Below are positions 39,514 to 47,489 of a stretch of DNA of 64,000 nucleotides, piece after piece; within the stretch, counting starts at the first letter, position 1; every line of letters starts with the position of its first letter. This stretch comes from Methylobacterium oryzihabitans. Lineage in GTDB: Bacteria; Pseudomonadota; Alphaproteobacteria; Rhizobiales; Beijerinckiaceae. Below the pieces are notes generated by a model. It was given only the letters and a program-made list of their open reading frames with translations, made no database searches and had not been told where the DNA came from. Made by a program: the position numbers and the translations under genes. Location: positions 62,001 through 126,000 of the forward strand of contig NZ_SACP01000010.1 in the NCBI RefSeq assembly GCF_004004555.2. Direction: 5' to 3'.

Positions 39514-40503
39514 TCACACCGCCGCGATCTCGGCCAGCAGCCCGTCGCCGATCCTCAGCCCCTCGGCCCGGGCCCGCTCCCGCGCGGCGAGGCGGCGGCT
39601 GCCGGGGAGGCGGGCGCCGTCCTGGGACTCGACCGCCTCCGCGAGCAGCCCGAACCGGGTCACGGCGCCCTCCGCGAAGGTGCCGGGATCGACGGCGAGG
39701 ATCAGTTGGCCGACCGAGGGCGGGCCTCCGGTCGTGTCGAGGAACGACGACGCCTCGGCGGCGAAGCGGCCGCCGGTGAGGCCGGCGGCCAGAAGCTCGA
39801 CCATCAGGGCCAGAGCCGTCCCCTTGGCATCGCCGAGCGGGACCATGGTGCCGGCGAGCGCCGCGTCGGGGTCGGTGGTCGGGCGACCCGCGGCGTCGAG
39901 GGCCCAGCCCTCGGGGATCGGCTCGCCGCGCTTCTGCGCCGCCACGATGTGGCCGCGGGCGACCTTCGACAGCGCGAGGTCGATGACGATCGGGTCGCGG
40001 CCCGGCAGCGGGCACGCGAAGGCGACCGGGTTGGTGCCTAACAGCGGCACCGTTCCGCCCCACGGCGCCATCGCGGCCGGGGCGTTGGCGAACAGCAGCG
40101 CGACGAGGCCCTGCGCGGCGAGGGATTCGACGACCAGCCCGGCGGCGCCGCAATGGTGCGAGCGCCGGATCGGCGCGGCGGCCAGCCCCTCGGCGCGGGC
40201 GACCTCCGGCAGCGCCGCACAGGCGGCCTCCAGCGCCGGATAGGCGAAGCCGTGGCCGGCATCGACCGCCACGATCGCCGGGCGCGGCCGGTCGACCGAG
40301 GGCCGCGCCCGGCCGTCGATCTTCCCCGCCCGCACCTGCGCGCCGTAGGACGGCACCCGCCCGATCCCGTGGGTCGGCAGGCCGGCGGCCTCGGCGCCGA
40401 CGAGGGCGCGGGCGACCGGGGCGGCGTTGTCCGCCGCGGTGCCGCAGCGGATCAGCGCCTCGGCCACGAGCGCATGGGCCTCGGCGAGGGAGAGGACGGG
40501 CAC
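39514..40503 (-). CDS. Ldh2-family (malate/L-lactate/sulfolactate-type) NAD(P)H oxidoreductase
   Basis: A 329-aa enzyme starting at GTG 40503 (MPVLSLAEAHALVAEAL), with CAGGAG 8 nt upstream. Signature regions of the YlbC/Ldh2 family are GLPTHGIGRVPSYG, IRRSHHCGAAGLVVE, GTNPVAFACPLPG, DLALSKVARGHIVAAQKRGEPIPEGWALD and PLGDAKGTALALMVELL. Members reduce 2-keto acids or cyclic imino acids such as piperideine-2-carboxylate. Its neighbours, an IlvD/Edd dehydratase and a DapA-family enzyme, suggest a sugar-acid or 2-keto-3-deoxy acid pathway. Confidence 0.9.
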   Translation of the reverse strand: MPVLSLAEAHALVAEALIRCGTAADNAAPVARALVGAEAAGLPTHGIGRVPSYGAQVRAGKIDGRARPSVDRPRPAIVAVDAGHGFAYPALEAACAALPEVARAEGLAAAPIRRSHHCGAAGLVVESLAAQGLVALLFANAPAAMAPWGGTVPLLGTNPVAFACPLPGRDPIVIDLALSKVARGHIVAAQKRGEPIPEGWALDAAGRPTTDPDAALAGTMVPLGDAKGTALALMVELLAAGLTGGRFAAEASSFLDTTGGPPSVGQLILAVDPGTFAEGAVTRFGLLAEAVESQDGARLPGSRRLAARERARAEGLRIGDGLLAEIAAV

Positions 40504-40772
40504 GGGCGGAACTCCTGCGGCTGGCCCGGCGGCGCCGGCCGCGGCGGGATCATGTCGGCGGCAGCACAATCAGGCCGGGTGGCGGGGCGCAAGGGCGGAG
40601 CACCGGTGCCGCGTCCGGCGCGCCGTGGCCGGGGTCATGCCGGGGGAGCGAACCCGGGAGAGCGCAGTATTCCGGAGCCGGGGACGGGAGCGCGCAGCGC
40701 CGCAGGCGGGGCGCCGGCGCGGCTGCTCCGCGGCGACCCGCCCGATCCGCGCCGCGCGCGGCGGCCCGGCGC

Positions 40773-42485
40773 TCACGCCGCCGGCGGCGGCTCCCGCAGC
40801 ATGAAGTCGAAGTCGCAGCCCTCGTCGGCCTGGGTCACGGTGTCGTGGAACAGGCGGGCATAGCCGCGCGCGGCCCAGTCCGGGCGGGCGGCCTCCGGCA
40901 GCGCCGCGGCGCGCGCCGCCAGCTCGTCCTCCTCGACCAGGAGGTCGATGCGCCGTGCCGGCACGTCGAGGCGGATGCGGTCGCCGGTGCGCACCAGGGC
41001 GAGCGGGCCGCCGACCGCCGATTCCGGCGTGACGTGGAGCACGATCGTCCCGAAGGCGGTGCCGCTCATCCGCGCGTCCGAGACCCGCACCATGTCCTTC
41101 ACCCCCTGCCGGGCGAGCTTCTTCGGGATCGGCAGGTAGCCGGCCTCGGGCATGCCGGGTGCGCCCTTGGGGCCGGCGTTGCGCAGCACCAGCACGTCGT
41201 CGGCCGCCACGTCGAGATCGGGATCGTCCACCCGGGCGGCGAGGTCGGCGAGCGAGTCGAACACCACCGCCCGCCCGGTATGGCTGAGCAGACCCGGCGT
41301 CGCGGCCGAATGCTTGATGACCGCGCCGCGGGGCGCGAGATTGCCGCGCAGCACCGCCATCGCGCCGATCGGCTTGATCGGGTGGTCCGGCGAGCGGATC
41401 ACGGTCTGGCCCGGCACCTCCTCGGCCCCCGCCACCACGTCGCGCAGGGTGCCGCCGGCGACGCTCGGCGCGTCGAGGTCGATGAGGTCGGCGAGTTCGC
41501 GCAGCAGCTTCGGCACCCCGCCGGCGTGGTGAAAATGCTCCATGTAGTGGTCGCCGGACGGCTTGAGGTCGACCAGCACCGGCACCTCGCGCCCGACCGC
41601 GTCGAAGGCGTCGAGGTCGACCCGGGCGGCGACGCGGTTGGCCATCGCCGTGAGGTGGATCAGGCCGTTGGTCGAGCCGCCGATCGCCTGCATCACCACC
41701 TGGGCGTTGCGGAAGGCGCGCGGGGTCATGATCTCGCTCGGGCGCGGGCCCCCGGCGACCGCCAGCTCGGCGGCGCGCCGGCCGCTCGCCTCGGCGAGGC
41801 GGATCCGCTCGGCATGGGGCGCGGGGATCGTCGCGCTCATCGGCAGCGACAGGCCCATCGCCTCGATCATGCAGGCCATGGTCGAGGCGGTGCCCATCAC
41901 CATGCAGGTGCCGACCGAGGGGGCGAGGCGGCCGTTGATGGTCTCGATCTCGGCCTCGTCGATCGTGCCGGCCCGGTGCGCGCCCCACAGCCGCCGGCAA
42001 TCGGTGCAGGCGCCGAGCACCTCGCCCTTGTGGTGGCCGACCACCATCGGGCCGACCGGGATCACGACGGTCGGCAGGTCGACGCTCGCCGCCGCCATGA
42101 TCTGCGCCGGCAGGGTCTTGTCGCAGCCGCCGATGACGATGACCGCGTCCATCGGCTGGGCGCGGATCATCTCCTCGGTGTCCATCGCCATCAGGTTGCG
42201 CAGGAACATCGAGGTCGGGTGGGCGAAGCTCTCGTGGATCGAGATGGTCGGGAACGCCATCGGCATCGCGCCGGCCAGCATCACCCCGCGCTTGGCCGCC
42301 TCGATCAGCGCCGGCACGTTGCCGTGGCAGGGATTGTAGTCGCTGTAGGTGTTGGTGATGCCGACGATCGGGCGGTCGAGGGCGTCGTCGGAATAGCCCA
42401 TCGCCTTGATGAAGGCCTTGCGCAGGAACAGCGAGAAGCCGGCATCGCCGTAATTGGTCAGTCCCTTCCTCAAGCCGCGGCCCAT
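40773..42485 (-). CDS. IlvD/Edd-family dehydratase, probable sugar-acid dehydratase
   Basis: Fe-S dehydratase of 570 aa. Conserved cysteines are Cys53 (NPCHGN), Cys121 (GGCDKT) and Cys194 (GTCMVMGTAST), with an extra Cys pair in GACTDCRRLWG. The active-site region SDARMSGTAFGTIVLHVTPES is intact. The N-terminus RKGLTNYGDAGFSLFLRKAF is like L-arabonate/D-xylonate dehydratases rather than biosynthetic IlvD. It is divergent from a DapA-family gene and upstream of the Ldh2-type gene, so it probably converts an aldonate to a 2-keto-3-deoxy acid. Confidence 0.92.
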   Translation of the reverse strand: MGRGLRKGLTNYGDAGFSLFLRKAFIKAMGYSDDALDRPIVGITNTYSDYNPCHGNVPALIEAAKRGVMLAGAMPMAFPTISIHESFAHPTSMFLRNLMAMDTEEMIRAQPMDAVIVIGGCDKTLPAQIMAAASVDLPTVVIPVGPMVVGHHKGEVLGACTDCRRLWGAHRAGTIDEAEIETINGRLAPSVGTCMVMGTASTMACMIEAMGLSLPMSATIPAPHAERIRLAEASGRRAAELAVAGGPRPSEIMTPRAFRNAQVVMQAIGGSTNGLIHLTAMANRVAARVDLDAFDAVGREVPVLVDLKPSGDHYMEHFHHAGGVPKLLRELADLIDLDAPSVAGGTLRDVVAGAEEVPGQTVIRSPDHPIKPIGAMAVLRGNLAPRGAVIKHSAATPGLLSHTGRAVVFDSLADLAARVDDPDLDVAADDVLVLRNAGPKGAPGMPEAGYLPIPKKLARQGVKDMVRVSDARMSGTAFGTIVLHVTPESAVGGPLALVRTGDRIRLDVPARRIDLLVEEDELAARAAALPEAARPDWAARGYARLFHDTVTQADEGCDFDFMLREPPPAA

Positions 42486-42571
42486 CCGGCATCCTCCCGT
42501 TCGTGGTTCCGACCGGTTCTAAGGATGCGGGGCCGGGTTGCACACCGCTTTTCGGGCGGTCCGTGCCTGCA

Positions 42572-42587
42572 CGACCCGCACGGGTCG
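42572..42587. promoter_or_regulatory. Palindromic operator candidate in the sugar-acid module
   Basis: CGACCCG-CA-CGGGTCG is a perfect inverted repeat of 7-bp arms, central in the 174-nt divergent region between the dehydratase (minus) and DapA-family (plus) genes. A shared regulator is inferred. No regulator gene is adjacent. Confidence 0.45.
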
Positions 42588-42659
42588 CCGCCTCTCCGGG
42601 CTCGCCTCCCTGCGGGCTTTGGCGTAGGTCGGAGCCAGCGCTGCCAGCGAGGATCGATC

Positions 42660-43601
42660 ATGCGTCTCGACGCCCAAGCCGCCGGGGTCTTCCCTATCGC
42701 CCCGACCCCGTTCCACCCGGACGGGCGCCTCGACGAGGGCTCGATCGACCGCCTGTGCGAGAGCTACCGCGGCGCCGGGGCGACCGGCGTCACGGTGCTC
42801 GGCATCATGGGCGAGGCGCCCAAGCTCGAGCCAGAGGAATCGCTCGCCGTGGCGGCGCGGTTCATCGCGGGGATCGGCCTGCCGGCGATCGTCGGCGTCT
42901 CGGCCCCGGGCTTCGCCGCCATGCGGTCCCTCGCCCGGGCGGTGATGGAGCGGGGGGCGGCCGGCGTGATGATCGCCCCGGTGCCGTCCCTGCGCACCGA
43001 CGAGCAGATCCTCGGCTACTACCGCGGCGCGGTCGAGGCCATCGGCACCGACATCCCGTTCGTGATCCAGGATTATCCGCTGACGCTGTCGGTCCAGATG
43101 ACCCCGAAGGTCATCCGCGCCATCGTCGAGGAGCACCCCTCCTGCGTGATGCTGAAGCACGAGGACTGGCCGGGACTGGAGAAGATCTCGGCCCTGCGCG
43201 GCTTCCAGGCCGACGGCTCGATGCGGCCGATCTCGATCCTGACCGGCAACGGCGGCCTGTTCCTCGACTTCGAGATGGAGCGCGGTGCCGACGGCGCGAT
43301 GACCGGCTACGCCTTCCCGGAGATGCTGATCGACGTGGTGCGGCTCCAGAAGGCCGGCCGCCGCGACGAGGCCCACGACGTGTTCGACGCCCACCTGCCG
43401 CTGCTGCGCTACGAGCAGCAGCCCGGCATCGGGCTCGCGGTGCGCAAATACGTGCTGATGCGCCGCGGCCTGATCGCCAGCGACGCCCAGCGCAAGCCCG
43501 GCAGCGCCCTATCGGCGACGGCCCGGGCCGAGGTCGACTTCCTGCTCGCCCGGCTCGCCCGGCACGAGGGCCTGAACCTCGGCGGCTTCACCGCCCGCTG
43601 A
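42660..43601 (+). CDS. DapA-family class I aldolase/dehydratase
   Basis: TIM-barrel Schiff-base enzyme of 313 aa from ATG 42660. It starts with the family pattern GVFPIAPTPFHPDGRLD; Tyr139 is in QDYPLT and the Schiff-base Lys166 is in CVMLKHEDWPG. The G-x-GE-like loop reads GIMGEAPKL. Together with the divergent IlvD/Edd dehydratase, a 2-keto-3-deoxy-sugar-acid aldolase or dehydratase is more likely than dihydrodipicolinate synthase. Its 3' end overlaps the convergent membrane-protein gene by 14 nt. Confidence 0.9.
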   Translation: MRLDAQAAGVFPIAPTPFHPDGRLDEGSIDRLCESYRGAGATGVTVLGIMGEAPKLEPEESLAVAARFIAGIGLPAIVGVSAPGFAAMRSLARAVMERGAAGVMIAPVPSLRTDEQILGYYRGAVEAIGTDIPFVIQDYPLTLSVQMTPKVIRAIVEEHPSCVMLKHEDWPGLEKISALRGFQADGSMRPISILTGNGGLFLDFEMERGADGAMTGYAFPEMLIDVVRLQKAGRRDEAHDVFDAHLPLLRYEQQPGIGLAVRKYVLMRRGLIASDAQRKPGSALSATARAEVDFLLARLARHEGLNLGGFTAR

Positions 43602-43854
43602 GGGACCCGGCGCCCGCGACGGCGGCGCCCTCCGCCGCCTCGTCGCGGTAGATCTGGGTCAGGGTGCGGGGCTGCTCGCTCCGCCCTCCGGCGATGCGCT
43701 CGCCGATCGCGACGCCGGTCGCCAGCAGGGCGACGCAGCCGACGAGCATCAGCCAGGTCCGCGGCTCCGCCGGATCGAGGGCGCCGGCGGCGGCGAGGAT
43801 GCAGGACAGCGCCAGCGCGGCACTGAGCGCGAGCTTGCTCTCGGCGAAGGTCAT
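43588..43854 (-). CDS. Small two-TM hypothetical membrane protein with CtrA box upstream
   Basis: 88 aa from ATG 43854 (MTFAESKLALSAALALS); the frame extends to 43893. Two hydrophobic segments (about residues 6-27 and 35-55) are joined by a short Asp/Pro/Glu loop, followed by a polar tail GERIAGGRSEQPRTLTQIYRDEAAEG. A perfect CtrA site lies about 58 nt upstream, so cell-cycle-linked expression is likely. Its 3' end overlaps the convergent DapA-family gene by 14 nt. I do not recognise a family. Confidence 0.7.
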   Translation of the reverse strand: MTFAESKLALSAALALSCILAAAGALDPAEPRTWLMLVGCVALLATGVAIGERIAGGRSEQPRTLTQIYRDEAAEGAAVAGAGSLSGR

Positions 43855-43911
43855 GGCGGCGCCCCTCGTGCTGACCGGTTCCCGGATCCGCACGAGACTC
43901 GCAGTCGGGCG

Positions 43912-43927
43912 TTAAAATGTCATTAAC
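43912..43927. promoter_or_regulatory. CtrA-type binding site (TTAA-N7-TTAAC)
   Basis: TTAAAATGTCATTAAC matches TTAA-N7-TTAAC exactly. It is the most AT-rich stretch of its neighbourhood, 58 nt upstream of the 88-aa membrane protein gene and just beyond the hrpB stop. Confidence 0.7.
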
Positions 43928-43958
43928 CCTGTCGGAGGGGAAGCCGCGGATCCGCCTC

Positions 43959-46505
43959 TCAGGTGCCCCTCGGTTTCGCCCGGGTGGTCGCCGGGGCGGT
44001 GAGGGGATCCTCCGGCCACGGGTGGCGCGGGTAGCGCCCGCGCATCTCGGCCCGCACCGCCGCCCACGACCCGCGCCAGAAGCCCGGCAGGTCGCGGGTG
44101 ATCTGGATCGGCCGGTGGGCGGGCGAGAGCAGGTGCAGCACGAGCGGCACCCGGCCGCCGCCGATCACCGGGTGGTGCGACAGGCCGTAGAGTTCCTGCA
44201 CTCGCACCGCCAGCACCGGCCCGCCCTCGGCGCCGTAATCGACCGGGATGCGCGAGCCGGTCGGCACCGCGACGTGGGTCGGCGCCTCGGCGTCGAGCCG
44301 CGCCCGCAGCGACCACGGCAGCAGCGCCTGGAGCGCGTCGAACAGGCGGTCGGCGCCGATCTCGTCCCGCCGCGCGATCCCGACGAGATGCGGGGCGAGC
44401 CAGTCCTCGACGGTGCCCGCGAGGTTCCCGTCGGACAGGTCCGGCCACGGCTCGCCTTCGGCGTCGCGCAGGAACCGCACCCGCTCGCGCCACTGCGCCG
44501 CCGCCTTCGACCACGGCAGGCGCTCGATTCCCTGCCCGGCGAGGCCGCGGGCGAGGATGCGGGCGGCCTCCTCGGTCGCCGGCACCGGCAGCACCCGCTC
44601 GCCGAGGACGGCGGCGCCGAGGCGGCGCAGGGCGCGGGCGCGCAGGGAGCCGGATTCTGGATCGAAGCTCACCACCTCGCGGTTGTCGATCCGGTCGGCG
44701 AACGCCGCCTCGATCGCCGCGAGGTCGATCGGCGCGGCGGCGAGGACGCGGCCGGCGGCGGCCTTGCCGACGAGTTCCGCCACCACCAGGAACGGCGCGC
44801 GCGCCAGCGCCGAGGCCGGATCGAGGGCGCCGCCGCGGCCGTTGGAGAGCACGAACTCGCCCGCCCGGCCGCGGGCGCGGGCGCGGGCGATCCGGTCGGG
44901 ATAGGCGAGGGCGAGCAGTTCGCCGAAGCCGGGCGCCCCACCGGAGGAGGGGCCCCCACCTGAGGAGGAGCCCCCGCCGGAGGAGGGGCCCCCACCGGAG
45001 GCGGGCGCCGGCGCGCCGCGTCCGGCCTCCCGGGCCCAGCCGGCGGTGAGGCGGCGCATGTCCTCGGCCCGTCCGGCCCGGTCGCGCCGGAATCGCTCGA
45101 CCCGCTCGGCGAGGTCGACTCCGTCGCCGCCGAGCCCGCGCTCGACCAGCACCGCCGCGAGGTCGGCGGCGTCCCGCGCCGCCTCGCGGCCGTGGCCGGC
45201 GGCGCCCACCACCATCCGGGCGAGGCGCGGCGGCAGGGGGAGGGCGCGCAGGCGCGCGCCCTGCGGGGTCAGCCTGCCGTCGCCGTCGAGGGCGCCGAGG
45301 CCGGCGAGCAGCGCCTTCGCCTCGGCCAGGGCCGGGGCCGGGGGCGGATCGAGGAAGGCGAGGGTCGTGGGGTCGGCGACGCCCCAGGCGGCGCAGTCGA
45401 GGACGAGGCCGGCGAGGTCGGCCGACAGGATCTCGGGCCGGGTGAAGGGTTCGAGGGCGCCGGTCGCCGCCTCGGGCCACAGGCGGTAGCACACGCCCGG
45501 CTGCGTGCGGCCGGCGCGGCCCCGGCGCTGGTCGGCGGCGGCGCGCGAGGCCCGCACGGTGACGAGGCGGGTGAGGCCGAGATCGGGCTCGTAGACCGGC
45601 ACCCGGGAGAGGCCGGAATCGACCACCACCCGCACGCCCTCGATGGTGAGCGAGGTCTCGGCGATCGAGGTCGCGAGCACCACCTTGCGCCGTCCGGCCG
45701 GGCTCGGGCGCACCGCCCGGTCCTGCTCGCCCCGCTCCATCGCGCCGTAGAGCGGCGCGAGGTCGACATCGGGATGCCCGTCGAGCCGGCCGCGCAGGAG
45801 CGTCTCGGCGCGGCGGATCTCGCCCTGGCCGGGCAGGAAGGCGAGGACCGAGCCGGGCTCGGCCCGGAGCGCCCGCATCACGGCGTCCGTCACCGCCTCC
45901 TCGATGCGCCGCTGCGGGTCGCGGTCGAGGTGGCGGGTTTCGACCGGGAAGGCGCGGCCCTCCGATTCGATCACCGGCGCGCCGCCCATCCGTGCCGCGA
46001 CGCGGGCGCCGTCGAGGGTCGCCGACATGACCAGCAGGCGCAGGTCCTCGCGCAGGCCACCCTGTGCATCGAGGGCGAGGGCGAGGCCGAGGTCGGCGTC
46101 GAGGGAGCGCTCGTGGAACTCGTCGAACAGCACCGCGGCGATGCCGGTGAGTTCGGGGTCGTCGAGGATCATCCGGGCGAAGACGCCCTCGGTCACGACC
46201 TCGATCCGGGTCCGGGCCGACACCTTCGAGCCGAGCCGCACCCGCAAGCCCACCCGACCGCCGACCTCCTCGCCGAGCGTCGCGGCCATTCGATCCGCCG
46301 CCGCCCGGGCGGCGAGGCGACGGGGCTCCAGCAGGATGATCCGGCCGTCGCCGCGCCAGGGCGCGTCGAGCAGCGCGAGCGGCACCCGGGTGGTCTTGCC
46401 GGCACCCGGCGGAGCCACCAGGACGGCGTTGGGGCCGGCCGCGAGGGCGGCGGCGAGGTCGCCCAGGACGGCGTCGATCGGCAGCGGAGGCGGAGAGGGC
46501 GGCAT
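43959..46505 (-). CDS. hrpB: ATP-dependent helicase HrpB
   Basis: DEAH-type RNA helicase family protein of 848 aa from ATG 46505. Motifs are APPGAGKTTRVPLALL (Walker A), LFDEFHERSLDADLGLAL (DEFH), VMSATLDG, AFLPGQGEIRRAE, ATSIAETSLTIEGVRVVVDSG and QRRGRAGRTQPGVCYRLW. The C-terminal HrpB domain has IPVDYGAEGGPVLAVRVQELYGL. Residues of about 510-530 form a Gly/Pro/Ser linker built of tandem hexapeptides. The longer frame beyond 46505 is antisense to the next gene's upstream region and is not supported. Confidence 0.95.
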   Translation of the reverse strand: MPPSPPPLPIDAVLGDLAAALAAGPNAVLVAPPGAGKTTRVPLALLDAPWRGDGRIILLEPRRLAARAAADRMAATLGEEVGGRVGLRVRLGSKVSARTRIEVVTEGVFARMILDDPELTGIAAVLFDEFHERSLDADLGLALALDAQGGLREDLRLLVMSATLDGARVAARMGGAPVIESEGRAFPVETRHLDRDPQRRIEEAVTDAVMRALRAEPGSVLAFLPGQGEIRRAETLLRGRLDGHPDVDLAPLYGAMERGEQDRAVRPSPAGRRKVVLATSIAETSLTIEGVRVVVDSGLSRVPVYEPDLGLTRLVTVRASRAAADQRRGRAGRTQPGVCYRLWPEAATGALEPFTRPEILSADLAGLVLDCAAWGVADPTTLAFLDPPPAPALAEAKALLAGLGALDGDGRLTPQGARLRALPLPPRLARMVVGAAGHGREAARDAADLAAVLVERGLGGDGVDLAERVERFRRDRAGRAEDMRRLTAGWAREAGRGAPAPASGGGPSSGGGSSSGGGPSSGGAPGFGELLALAYPDRIARARARGRAGEFVLSNGRGGALDPASALARAPFLVVAELVGKAAAGRVLAAAPIDLAAIEAAFADRIDNREVVSFDPESGSLRARALRRLGAAVLGERVLPVPATEEAARILARGLAGQGIERLPWSKAAAQWRERVRFLRDAEGEPWPDLSDGNLAGTVEDWLAPHLVGIARRDEIGADRLFDALQALLPWSLRARLDAEAPTHVAVPTGSRIPVDYGAEGGPVLAVRVQELYGLSHHPVIGGGRVPLVLHLLSPAHRPIQITRDLPGFWRGSWAAVRAEMRGRYPRHPWPEDPLTAPATTRAKPRGT
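44935..45003 (-). repeat. Tandem 18-bp repeat inside hrpB
   Basis: About 3.5 copies of an 18-bp unit (type cccccaccggaggagggg) encode GGGPSS, GGGSSS, GGGPSS, GG as a flexible linker. Units differ at one or two positions. The period is a multiple of three, so copy-number change would keep the frame. Confidence 0.8.
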
Positions 46506-46713
46506 GGCCGCGGTGATGACGCGGCGCGGCCGGCGCGGCAAGGCCGGTCCGGCCGGCGGAGAAGATCGACCGCCCGTCAGTCTGACCGAGAGTACCCCGT
46601 TCCGGACAAGCCGGACGGACTTGAAAGAATCTTCCGTCCACTGCGGAACCACGCTGCGCACCGATGCTTGTTGGTGCGGTGAGCCGAGAGCGCACCTGAT
46701 GAGAGTGGGATCG

Positions 46714-46998
46714 ATGAAGACGCTGACCCTGACCCTCGCCGCCACCGTCGTGCTCGGTGCCCTCGGGTTCGCCGCCCCGGCCTCCGCCGCCGTGACGACC
46801 CCGGCCGGCGTCTCGGCCGAGACCTCGATGGTCGAGCACGTCGCCATGCGCCGGCATCACATGATGAAGCGAGACCGCCATATGCGCCGGATGATGCGCC
46901 GCAACAGCCGCATGAAGGGCGATCCGAACGCCCGCAACCCGGAGCGCCCCGGCTACATGCAGCAGAAGGGCAATACCTCGGGCGGCCCGCGCTACTGA
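46714..46998 (+). CDS. Small exported Met/His/Arg-rich protein (94 aa)
   Basis: ATG 46714 (an in-frame ATG exists at 46699). A signal peptide MKTLTLTLAATVVLGALGFA, probably cut after PASA, is followed by a mature peptide whose middle (residues 39-68) is dominated by Met, His and Arg: VAMRRHHMMKRD and RHMRRMMRRNSRM. The tail is polar (NPERPGYMQQKGNTSGG). Clusters of Met and His suggest copper binding; the Arg load could instead bind polyanions. It is divergent from hrpB. No known family was recognised. Confidence 0.65.
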   Translation: MKTLTLTLAATVVLGALGFAAPASAAVTTPAGVSAETSMVEHVAMRRHHMMKRDRHMRRMMRRNSRMKGDPNARNPERPGYMQQKGNTSGGPRY

Positions 46999-47159
46999 TC
47001 CGGCCGAGAGCCGTTCCACCCCGGTTTCGAGGCTGCCGTGGCTCGCGCTGCGGCGGCCTTTCCCCGTGGCCGCGCCTGCCGTAGGCGGCCGGGACCGTCC
47101 CCGCCCGGACGGCGAAGAGGCGCGAGACATAGGCCGAATACGCCTCCGCCCGGCGCGGC

Positions 47160-47330
47160 CCCCTCGCCATCGCGCTGATGTCGCCCGGCTACCCGATCGG
47201 CGGGGCGTTCTCGTCCCGCCTCGTCGCAACGTTCGGCTGGCCGTGGGCCTCCGCGGTCGGCGGCCCCGTCGTCCTGGCGCTGGTGCCGGCGGTGCCCGCC
47301 TTCACGTTTCGCGAAATCTGCGAAGGGGAG
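47160..47330 (+). pseudogene. Remnant of an MFS (AAHS-type aromatic acid) transporter
   Basis: The plus frame encodes PLAIALMSPGYPIGGAFSSRLVATFGWPWASAVGGPVVLALVPAVPAF. This resembles a TM4-TM6 piece of aromatic-acid/H+ symporters (G-P-GG...FGWR-FWVGG pattern). No start, N-terminal half or C-terminal half is present, and an R2 repeat lies just downstream. It is a degraded fragment rather than a small gene. Confidence 0.55.
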
Positions 47331-47378
47331 GATGCGCCGTCGCCGCAGCACCCCATGCGGGCGACGTCGGCCTGGAAC

Positions 47379-47489
47379 GATACGATTGTCGGACGACCAG
47401 TTCCGAAAATCGTCTCACCAGCCCGTGCGGCACTTGAGCAAAGCTGGTTTCCGCATCGCGAAGCGATCAATCGGAAACCGGATGACCGC
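47379..47489 (-). repeat. R2 dispersed intergenic repeat, copy d
   Basis: It begins with 'gatacgattgtcggacga' (47379-47396) and continues 'ccagttccgaaaatcgt', a 35-bp block that matches copy e at 53641-53675 with one difference. On the complementary strand it reads 'cgcttcgcgatgcggaaa', 'ctttgctcaagtgccgca', matching copies a and c. It runs up to the 3' end of selD. Confidence 0.75.

Noticed and set aside
44935..45003. CRISPR-like repeat
   Set aside because: Units are adjacent without spacers and encode an in-frame linker in hrpB.
43912..47229. 1105-codon minus frame and 496-codon plus frame over hrpB
   Set aside because: Shadows of hrpB, which carries every helicase motif in its own frame.
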